Origin: Actinomycetota bacterium | GTDB taxonomy: Bacteria > Actinomycetota > Actinomycetes > Streptosporangiales > Streptosporangiaceae | Reading direction: 5' to 3' | Assembly: GCA_003168295.1 (NCBI GenBank) | Contig: PMST01000470.1 | Location: 1-5,348, forward strand | Length of the DNA stretch: 5,348 bases | Part shown: positions 1 through 5,348 of the stretch, piece after piece | How positions within the stretch are numbered: the first letter of the stretch is position 1 | Layout of the letters: the number at the start of each line of letters is the position of its first letter | The notes under the pieces: generated by a model | The model's input: only the letters and a program-made list of their open reading frames with translations | What the model was told of the DNA's origin: nothing | The model's database searches: none | Made by a program: the position numbers and the translations under genes

Positions 1-281
1 GTGCACTCGGTGAGCGGGTCCACGAACTCGGTGACGTGGCCGCTGGCCTCCCAGACCTCACGGGCCAGGATCACCGAGGAGTCCAGGCCCACGATGTCGT
101 CGCGCTCGGTGACCATCGCACGCCACCATTCGCGCTTGATGTTGTTCTTCAGCTCGACGCCGAGCGGGCCGTAGTCCCAGGAAGCCCGCAGGCCGCCGTA
201 GATCTCGCTGGACGGGTAGACGAACCCCCGTCGTTTGCTCAGGTTGACAATGGCGTCGAGACGGTCACTGCGCAAGGCCAT
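1..281 (-). CDS. glyS: Glycyl-tRNA synthetase, single-chain type, N-terminal fragment
   Basis: Class II aminoacyl-tRNA synthetase that charges tRNA-Gly with glycine in the cytoplasm. Only the first 93 codons are present; the gene continues past the left edge. Seen: after [20 protein letters not shown] comes the SSEIYGG motif (residues 24-30), then [13 protein letters not shown] (35-47), WW at 52-53, and [12 protein letters not shown] (59-70). This order is characteristic of the single-chain alpha2 GlyRS of Actinobacteria, Thermus, archaea and eukaryotes, not the split GlyQ/GlyS enzyme of E. coli. The ATG at 281 is chosen because a GGAGA ribosome site lies 7 bases upstream and homologues begin close to this point; the ATG at 294 is out of frame. 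The gene lies downstream of the DUF1906 gene on the same strand, after a gap of 210 bases. The identification is firm; the full length cannot be judged. Confidence 0.95.
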   Translation of the reverse strand, partial: MALRSDRLDAIVNLSKRRGFVYPSSEIYGGLRASWDYGPLGVELKNNIKREWWRAMVTERDDIVGLDSSVILAREVWEASGHVTEFVDPLTEC

Positions 282-287
282 CTTGTT

Positions 288-293
288 GTCTCC
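288..293 (-). promoter_or_regulatory. Ribosome binding site of glyS
   Basis: The minus strand reads GGAGAC here, 6 bases beyond the ATG at 281. It is a good match to the anti-Shine-Dalgarno complement and fixes the glyS start. Confidence 0.7.
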
Positions 294-404
294 ATCCGGC
301 TGGCGGTCGGCGGGCGCGGCGGGCGCGGTCCCCATGGTGATTCCGGCGCGGGCGCGTTGGCCAGCCTGGCCGACAGGGCCTGCCGCGACATCCGCGAACC
401 GGAA

Positions 405-439
405 ACCCTAGCTTAGGAGCACCGGCCAGTGATCGCGAA
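405..439 (-). promoter_or_regulatory. Weak candidate promoter for glyS
   Basis: On the minus strand TTCGCG (439-434) is followed after 18 bases by TAAGCT (415-410), which fits a TANNNT -10 element. An overlapping TAGGGT (410-405) is a second possible -10. The -35 match is poor, and the implied leader to the ATG at 281 is about 120 bases. The site overlaps the hairpin at 419-456. This is inferred from position and partial consensus only. Confidence 0.2.
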
Positions 440-456
440 TTGAATTCACCCGGTGC
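419..456 (-). terminator. Candidate terminator hairpin after the DUF1906 gene
   Basis: Outer arms GCACCGG (419-425) and CCGGTGC (450-456) are perfect inverted complements. Inside them GTGA (429-432) pairs with TCAC (446-449), leaving a three-base bulge and a 13-base loop. The structure begins 36 bases beyond the DUF1906 stop codon. There is no T-run, which is common for actinobacterial terminators. It could instead be a protein-binding dyad in the glyS promoter region. Confidence 0.4.
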
Positions 457-473
457 GGATGGGTGAGGTCTGG

Positions 474-509
474 TTACCCACTGGCCACCGCTTACCCACT
501 GGCCACCGC
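474..509. repeat. Two perfect tandem copies of an 18-bp unit over the DUF1906 stop codon
   Basis: The unit TTACCCACTGGCCACCGC (plus strand) occurs at 474-491 and again at 492-509 with no mismatch and no spacer. On the minus strand the upstream copy encodes the final AVASG and the TAA stop (494-492). The second copy repeats the same five codons and stop, in phase, just after the gene. It looks like a slippage duplication that had no effect on the protein because the first copy already ends in a stop. Confidence 0.95.
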
Positions 510-1979
510 GCTGGCCACCCAGTCCGCGTCGATATTGAGTGATATCCCGCCCACCGACACGGTCTGGTTGCCCTCGTACTGCTTGGACCGGTCCGCCACC
601 GGCCACACCGAGGCGTTCAGGTAAGGCGATCCGGACATGTCGGTCGAGTTGTCCCAGAGCGCCAACCAGATGGCCTGCGGCTCGGCGAGCGCGTGCCCGG
701 CGATCTCGGTCGTGCTCTGCAGGTCGGTGATCGCCGAGTCGGCGCTCGAGTACACGCCCGAGACGTAGCCCGTCGCCGTCAGCTGCCGGTCCCAGGCATC
801 CAGGAAGGTCACGACCGCGGTCCGGCAGGCGGCGTTGGTGTGGTCGTACCCTTCCATGTCGTAGTAGATCGGCGTCCCGGCCCCCAGCCCGAACGAACTC
901 GCGTTGGCGACCGCCTGGTTGGCGGCCGCGGTTCCCTGGGCCGCCGCCTGACTCGGGTCGATCTCCCCGCTGAAGCTGTCGCACGGCGCCTGCAGCCCGA
1001 CGAAGGTGGGCATCAGCGACCAGCCCATCGCCTCGGCCTGCTCGATCCAGCTGGCGGACAGGTTGCCGTAGTCGCAGGCCATCATCTGGCCGCCGATGTA
1101 GATGGCGGTGACGGAGTACTGGGCCCGCCAGGCCTCCATCGTCGTCAGCGAGGGAGCGGTGCAGGTGTCGAAACCAGCCTGCGCGGAGCTCGTGGGGGCG
1201 GGGGTGGGAGTCGGAGTCGGGGTAGGCGTGGGAGTCGGGGTAGGAGTCGGGGTCGGGGCCGGGAAGGAGGGGGCCGGGAAGGAGGGGGCCGGGATCGGCC
1301 AGCCCGATTCCGTCCACTGTGCCTTCGGGCGGTCCAGCGGCGTGGACTGCGGCTTGATCTGGCGGATCGTGGCCAGCGCCTGCTCGACCAGGGCCGGGTC
1401 GGTGCCGTAGGTGGCGTCAACCGAGGGTGACGCGGCCGGCATGGCGACGGTGAACTCATGCAGGCTGGGATCCTGCACGATCGTTCCTGGGGCCAGGGAG
1501 GGGGCGGCGACCGGCTTACCCTCGATCAATGTCCGTCGGGCAGCCTCGAGTGGCGGGCTGGCCGCGGCCGGGCCCGCGATGCTGATCGTGTCCTCCCGGC
1601 CGATCAGGCCGGCCGGGCAATCCTGGTTTGCGCCAGGAGCGCCGACGTAAACGGCATTCTGGTCGTAACGAACGCATCGATTCGGGTCCTGATTCAGCCA
1701 GTACACCGGCCACTTGGCCGGGACGCTAACCTCGAGGCCGTCATAGGCGATGGTCTTCTCGCCTATCTTGTTGCTGGCCTTGCTGCTGGCCTTCCTGGCG
1801 CGGCCGGAGAACGCTTTGCCGCCTGGCGCGGCGGCGACGCCAAGGCCGGCGCTCGTTATGGCGGGTCTCGCGTCGGCGGTAAGGCTGACGCCGAGGATCC
1901 CGGACTGTTGCCCGAGCCCCGTTCCGATTGCCCCGAATGCCAATCCGCCCACGATGACGGCCACTACGGCGCGACGCAT
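492..1979 (-). CDS. Secreted protein with C-terminal DUF1906 glycoside-hydrolase-like domain
   Basis: Predicted exported protein of 495 residues, probably acting in or outside the cell envelope. Seen: a signal peptide (MRR, then a hydrophobic stretch to about residue 24, with an AxA-type site TADA near 37); a basic Ala/Ser/Lys stretch (55-72); an N-terminal module (about 75-210) with C102 and C121, which could form a disulfide; PAPSF repeats (230-242); a Pro-Thr linker (242-263); and a C-terminal barrel domain (268-495). The barrel starts with GFDTC (269-273), has YYDMEGYD (372-379) with a D-x-E pair at D374/E376, LALWD (439-443), and ends in the NIDADW type of motif (482-487). Known: DUF1906 (Rv2525c-like) folds resemble GH25-type glycoside hydrolases, but the substrate is not established, so peptidoglycan or polysaccharide hydrolysis is only an inference. 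The start has an AGGGGG ribosome site 6 bases upstream. The gene appears to be transcribed alone. Confidence 0.9.
   Translation of the reverse strand: MRRAVVAVIVGGLAFGAIGTGLGQQSGILGVSLTADARPAITSAGLGVAAAPGGKAFSGRARKASSKASNKIGEKTIAYDGLEVSVPAKWPVYWLNQDPNRCVRYDQNAVYVGAPGANQDCPAGLIGREDTISIAGPAAASPPLEAARRTLIEGKPVAAPSLAPGTIVQDPSLHEFTVAMPAASPSVDATYGTDPALVEQALATIRQIKPQSTPLDRPKAQWTESGWPIPAPSFPAPSFPAPTPTPTPTPTPTPTPTPTPAPTSSAQAGFDTCTAPSLTTMEAWRAQYSVTAIYIGGQMMACDYGNLSASWIEQAEAMGWSLMPTFVGLQAPCDSFSGEIDPSQAAAQGTAAANQAVANASSFGLGAGTPIYYDMEGYDHTNAACRTAVVTFLDAWDRQLTATGYVSGVYSSADSAITDLQSTTEIAGHALAEPQAIWLALWDNSTDMSGSPYLNASVWPVADRSKQYEGNQTVSVGGISLNIDADWVASAVASG
1191..1259. repeat. Low-complexity Pro-Thr coding repeat
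   Basis: Imperfect 6-base units (CCNACN on the minus strand) encode an alternating Pro-Thr linker of about 20 residues between the N-terminal module and the DUF1906 barrel. The plus strand is correspondingly rich in G-runs. Such tracts change length easily by slippage, and the exposed linker would be a likely O-glycosylation target in an actinobacterium. Confidence 0.85.
1261..1290. repeat. 15-bp tandem duplication encoding PAPSF twice
   Basis: GGGAAGGAGGGGGCC occurs at 1261-1275 and exactly again at 1276-1290 on the plus strand, giving a repeated five-residue Pro/Ala/Ser/Phe motif just before the Pro-Thr linker. It is in frame and probably arose by slippage. Confidence 0.9.
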
Positions 1980-1985
1980 AAAATT

Positions 1986-1991
1986 CCCCCT
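1986..1991 (-). promoter_or_regulatory. Ribosome binding site of the DUF1906 gene
   Basis: The minus strand reads AGGGGG, followed by 6 bases (AATTTT) and then the ATG at 1979. This strong site supports the chosen start and places the signal peptide at the N-terminus. Confidence 0.75.
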
Positions 1992-2141
1992 GAATGACCC
2001 CGTTGACGACGGTTAACTTCAGCCCCGTAAGCGCGCTAAAGGTCGATTAGGACCATAAGTAGATCCCAGCACACCGGCAGCACCAATCGTTCCCCGTATC
2101 CGTAAGACTACGCACAGTTAACCAAAATGATGCCGATCTCG

Positions 2142-2159
2142 GGCGTGTCGTGACACGCC
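2142..2159. promoter_or_regulatory. Perfect 8-bp dyad, possible operator or terminator
   Basis: GGCGTGTC (2142-2149) and GACACGCC (2152-2159) are exact inverted complements around GT. As RNA it could form a 7-bp stem with a 4-base loop; as DNA it is a compact operator-like palindrome. It lies about 145 bases past the uppS stop and about 165 bases before the DUF1906 start, so either role is possible. I do not recognise the regulator. Confidence 0.35.
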
Positions 2160-2263
2160 GTTGATGTCTGAGTGGTCATACCGACTGGTCATTTAGCCTG
2201 GTGAAACGCACTTTAACGGCGCGGTGTTTGAAGCCTGGGCACGGGTCATGAGCCCGGTCGGCG

Positions 2264-2277
2264 GACGCTCCGGCGTC
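2264..2277 (-). terminator. Weak hairpin downstream of uppS
   Basis: GACGC (2264-2268) and GCGTC (2273-2277) form a 5-bp stem with a 4-base loop, 26 bases beyond the uppS stop. The stem is short and there is no T-run, so a terminator role is only a guess from position. Confidence 0.2.
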
Positions 2278-2303
2278 GGTGACAACGGCCGGCAGCGTCA
2301 TTG

Positions 2304-3215
2304 TTACGGCTGATATCTGGCGATTAGCCCCGCCCGGACCGAGTGGTTCAGCACCGGCCGATAAGGACATGAAATGGTAACGAAGAAGATATGAATTGAT
2401 AACGAGGACCCGGAGTCGCTCGGGGGCGGGACGGGATTGGGCCGGGCCCCGCCGTACCTGCGATCACGGCTAGCGTAAATTTCGCAGGCGTGCCACAAGT
2501 GCCGACGATCGAAATCTGGCCAGAGCGTATCGAGAAAGACGAGTTCTGCATAGGCGGACTGCCAGAGCAGGAAGTTCGAAAGACGCTGCTCGCCGGATGA
2601 CCTGACGAAAAGATCGACCTCTGGAATCTCGGGCTCGTCCAGATAGCGGGCGAACACCTTTTCGGTGATCTTCTCCGGACGGAGCTTACCCGCGGCCACT
2701 TCTGCGGCTATGGCGGCGGCGGCATCGACGATCTCGGCGCGGCCGCCGTAGTTCACGCAGAATTGCAGGGTCAGCACCGAATTTCCGGCCGAGAGCCGCT
2801 CGGCGTCCTCGAGTTCGCTGATTACGCTGCGCCAAAGCTTCGGCCGGCGGCCGGCCCAGCGAATGCGGACACCCATTTCATTCAGCAGGTCGCGGCGCCG
2901 GTGGATGACGTCGCGGTTGAAACCCATCAGGAAACGCACTTCGTCGGGCGAACGCCGCCAGTTCTCCGTCGAGAAGGCGTAGGCGGACAGGTAAGGGATG
3001 CCGAGCTCGATCGCCCCCATGATCACGTCGAGCAGCGAGGACTCGCCCACCTTGTGGCCCTCGGTTCTGGCCAGGCCCCGGTTGGCGGCCCAGCGTCCGT
3101 CGCCGTCCATCACCAGGGCCACGTGCCTGGGTACCAGCTCGCGAGGTAGGTCCGGTGGCTTGACCCCGCTGGGATGCGGATCGGGCGGGCGTACGCCGGC
3201 GGGACGGGGACCCAT
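2304..3215 (-). CDS. uppS: Isoprenyl transferase (undecaprenyl/decaprenyl diphosphate synthase)
   Basis: cis-Prenyltransferase that adds isopentenyl diphosphate units to an allylic diphosphate, making the polyprenyl diphosphate carrier for peptidoglycan and arabinogalactan-type synthesis; it acts at the inner face of the membrane. Seen: the catalytic loop VMDGDGRW (35-42) with D37 as the Mg-binding Asp, R50 and H54 of RTEGHK, AFSTENW (80-86), [14 protein letters not shown] (205-218), and the AE pair at 223-224 that supplies a metal-binding Glu. The conserved protein ends at YGGA (254-257), as in homologues of about 250-300 residues. Residues 258-303 form an extra tail with A/T-rich codons, including TTA, that looks like former non-coding DNA. 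The motif has Asp where Asn is usual. The ATG at 3215 follows an out-of-frame TAA directly, and the N-terminal PHPSG..PP pattern matches actinobacterial homologues. It is probably co-transcribed with recO. Confidence 0.93.
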   Translation of the reverse strand: MGPRPAGVRPPDPHPSGVKPPDLPRELVPRHVALVMDGDGRWAANRGLARTEGHKVGESSLLDVIMGAIELGIPYLSAYAFSTENWRRSPDEVRFLMGFNRDVIHRRRDLLNEMGVRIRWAGRRPKLWRSVISELEDAERLSAGNSVLTLQFCVNYGGRAEIVDAAAAIAAEVAAGKLRPEKITEKVFARYLDEPEIPEVDLFVRSSGEQRLSNFLLWQSAYAELVFLDTLWPDFDRRHLWHACEIYASRDRRYGGARPNPVPPPSDSGSSLSIHIFFVTISCPYRPVLNHSVRAGLIARYQP

Positions 3216-3993
3216 TTAAGACACGCTCCACATGACGCAGCGAACGGATCGAGTGCTCCAGGTGCCACTGAAGGTACGCGGCGACCAGCCCGCTGCACTC
3301 TACCTGGTGCCGCCGTTCGCTGTGATCTGCGTTTTCCCAGTCTCCGCTGAGCAAGGCAAGCATCAAGTCCACCGTCGGGGCCGCAGGCGAGGCGGCGCCG
3401 GGCGGACGGCAGGAAGCGCACACCATGCCACCGGCCGGGATGGCGAACGCCGGCAGCCGCCGGCCGCTCGCCGCCTGGGTATCACCGGCGCTCGCGCGCC
3501 CGCTTCCCGGCGCGCCGCAGCGGGCGCACTCCTGCAGGGCTGGCGCATATCCGGCCACCGCGAGCGAGCGCAGCAAGAAGGCGTCGAGGACCAGCCGCGG
3601 GTCGTGCTCTGCCTCGCCGAGGGCGCGCAACCCGCCGATCAGGAGCAGCAGCTGGCGCAGCGCCGGTTCCTTCTCCACCGCGGTGAACCGCTCGGCCGTC
3701 TCCAGCATCGCCACGCCCGCCGTGTACCGGGGGTAGTCGGCGGTCAGCGGCTGGCCGTAGGGCCGGATGACCTCGGCCTGGGTGATCACGTCGAGCGAAC
3801 GCCCCACGTGCAGCATCAAGTCGACATGCGTGAACGGCTCGAGCCGGGCCCCGAACCTGGATTTGGTCCGGCGGACGCCCTTGGCCACGGCCCGGATCCG
3901 CCCGCTGGTACGGCCGAGGATGGTAATGATCCGGTCCGCCTCGCCCAGCTTCTGGGTCCGCAGCACGATCCCGTCATCCCGGTATAGCTGCAC
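2878..3993 (-). CDS. recO: DNA repair protein RecO, with abnormal 3' extension into uppS
   Basis: RecO helps RecR load RecA on SSB-coated single-stranded DNA in RecF-pathway repair and also anneals strands. Seen: an N-terminal OB-fold (about 1-80) with [24 protein letters not shown] and RFGARLEPF; a helical C-terminal part; and a four-cysteine zinc site, C156-x2-C159 and C192-x2-C195, with a longer insert than in the M. tuberculosis protein. The conserved protein ends with [12 protein letters not shown] and SLRHVERV (to about residue 258, near 3220). The frame then lacks a stop and stays open for about 113 more codons over uppS; that tail is uppS read in another frame and resembles no RecO. 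A TAA one frame away (3218-3216) abuts the uppS ATG, suggesting one extra base near the 3' end. The start is GTG with GGGAGA 8 bases upstream. RecO identity is firm; the true end is uncertain. Confidence 0.9.
   Translation of the reverse strand: MQLYRDDGIVLRTQKLGEADRIITILGRTSGRIRAVAKGVRRTKSRFGARLEPFTHVDLMLHVGRSLDVITQAEVIRPYGQPLTADYPRYTAGVAMLETAERFTAVEKEPALRQLLLLIGGLRALGEAEHDPRLVLDAFLLRSLAVAGYAPALQECARCGAPGSGRASAGDTQAASGRRLPAFAIPAGGMVCASCRPPGAASPAAPTVDLMLALLSGDWENADHSERRHQVECSGLVAAYLQWHLEHSIRSLRHVERVLNGSPSRRRTPARSASQRGQATGPTSRAGTQARGPGDGRRRTLGRQPGPGQNRGPQGGRVLAARRDHGGDRARHPLPVRLRLLDGELAAFARRSAFPDGFQPRRHPPAPRPAE
3226..3229 (-). promoter_or_regulatory. Ribosome binding site of uppS, inside recO
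   Basis: GGAG on the minus strand lies 10 bases before the uppS ATG at 3215 and within the last RecO codons, which fits translational coupling of the two genes. Confidence 0.5.
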
Positions 3994-4001
3994 CTACTCA
4001 T

Positions 4002-4007
4002 TCTCCC
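4002..4007 (-). promoter_or_regulatory. Ribosome binding site that fixes the GTG start of recO
   Basis: GGGAGA on the minus strand stands 8 bases before the GTG at 3993. The nearby ATG at 4000 is in another frame, so the site and homology to MRLYRD-type N-termini together select the GTG. Confidence 0.7.
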
Positions 4008-4019
4008 GCACGCCGGGAC

Positions 4020-4025
4020 AAGCTA
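4020..4025 (-). promoter_or_regulatory. Possible -10 element for recO-uppS
   Basis: TAGCTT on the minus strand fits TANNNT and lies 26 bases before the recO GTG, just after the leuA terminator. The -35 candidate (TCGCCG, 18 bases upstream) is poor and overlaps the terminator stem. A promoter is expected here because the hairpin separates the two units, but the motif evidence is weak. Confidence 0.25.
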
Positions 4026-4040
4026 TCCGCATCTGCGCGA

Positions 4041-4084
4041 GCACGGCGAGGCGGGGCCACGGTGATGACGTGGCCCCGCCGTGC
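4041..4084 (-). terminator. Strong GC-rich hairpin terminating leuA
   Basis: A perfect 12-bp stem, GGCGGGGCCACG (4050-4061) with CGTGGCCCCGCC (4069-4080), encloses a 7-base loop. Alternative outer pairing of GCACGG (4041-4046) with CCGTGC (4079-4084) can lengthen the structure. It begins 13 bases after the leuA stop and ends before the recO ribosome site. It has no T-run, as is frequent in actinobacteria. The near symmetry might let it work in either direction. Confidence 0.8.
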
Positions 4085-4097
4085 TGCCGGCTGGGAC

Positions 4098-5348
<1,251 letters not shown>

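Larger units (their letters stand above)
1980..2303. other. Gene-free stretch between uppS and the DUF1906 gene
   Basis: These 324 bases are less GC-rich than the genes around them, and I find no convincing coding region. They should hold the promoter and leader of the DUF1906 gene and the 3' end of the recO-uppS transcript. Visible elements are an 8-bp dyad at 2142-2159, an inverted GGTTAACT pair at 2011-2018 and 2116-2123, a 7-bp direct repeat TGGTCAT at 2173-2179 and 2186-2192, and a small hairpin at 2264-2277. No -35/-10 pair is strong enough to name; TTGGTG-N17-TCTACT on the minus strand is the best I see and it is poor. I recognise no riboswitch or tRNA. Confidence 0.6.

Noticed and set aside
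1191..1290. Repeat tract resembling an array
   Set aside because: The units are 6 or 15 bases, contiguous and in frame with a Pro-Thr linker; there are no spacers, so it is not CRISPR.
265..1317. Minus-strand frame of 350 codons overlapping the DUF1906 gene and the glyS start
   Set aside because: Same-strand shadow in another frame: it lacks a plausible domain or ribosome site, and would overlap the sound glyS start.
693..1430. Long plus-strand open frame of 245 codons opposite the DUF1906 gene
   Set aside because: It is antisense to a clear secreted protein, is Arg/Gly rich with low complexity, and matches nothing I recognise; high GC content commonly opens antiphase frames.
1980..2303. 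A cyclic di-AMP (ydaO-type) riboswitch before the secreted envelope gene
   Set aside because: Such riboswitches often precede actinobacterial wall hydrolases, but I could not find their conserved GC-rich core sequences on the minus strand here.
2176..2370. Small minus-strand frame of 64 codons across the uppS tail and the gap
   Set aside because: No ribosome site, no recognisable motif, and composition not like a gene; it also overlaps uppS.
2425..2453. GGCGGG/CCCGCC stem just after the conserved end of uppS, as a terminator
   Set aside because: Only 6 bp with a 17-base loop in a G/C-rich stretch; too weak to call, though it would fit a lost original stop nearby.
2348..2551. Minus-strand frame of 67 codons, as an alternative uppS 3' end
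   Set aside because: It overlaps conserved UppS sequence in a different frame, with no homology; uppS motifs stay in their own frame through YGGA.

Overview
The window looks like a chromosomal segment from a high-GC actinobacterium (class Actinomycetes). The reading frames show strong third-position G/C. The LeuA, RecO, UppS and single-chain GlyRS proteins all resemble the Streptomyces/Mycobacterium versions, and RecO starts with GTG. All five genes I can support lie on the minus strand, so transcription runs from right to left. The genus cannot be fixed from sequence alone.

Layout in transcription order. (1) 5348-4098: the 3' two thirds of leuA (2-isopropylmalate synthase), running in from the right edge and broken by an in-frame TAA at 5267-5265. 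A long GC-rich hairpin at 4041-4084 probably terminates it. (2) 3993-about 3216: recO, starting at GTG. Its reading frame has no stop at the normal end and stays open to 2878, inside uppS. (3) 3215-2304: uppS, starting at an ATG immediately preceded by an out-of-frame TAA. It carries an unusual tail of about 46 residues. (4) 2303-1980: a gene-free stretch of 324 bases with several dyads. (5) 1979-492: a secreted protein with a signal peptide, an N-terminal module, a Pro-Thr linker and a C-terminal DUF1906 glycoside-hydrolase-like barrel. An 18-bp tandem duplication straddles its stop codon. (6) 491-282: a short gap with a hairpin and a possible promoter. (7) 281-1: the start of glyS (glycyl-tRNA synthetase), running off the left edge.

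The genes serve ordinary functions: leucine synthesis, recombinational DNA repair, the undecaprenyl/decaprenyl carrier lipid for cell-wall synthesis, a probable cell-envelope protein, and glycyl-tRNA charging. recO and uppS appear to form one transcription unit; leuA is separated from them by a terminator. I see no mobile element, CRISPR array, RNA gene, defence locus or new multi-gene system.

The notable signal is a run of coding anomalies in three consecutive genes: a nonsense codon in leuA, a lost stop in recO, and a lost stop plus an altered catalytic motif in uppS. These may be sequencing or assembly errors, or real decay and drift; the sequence alone cannot decide.
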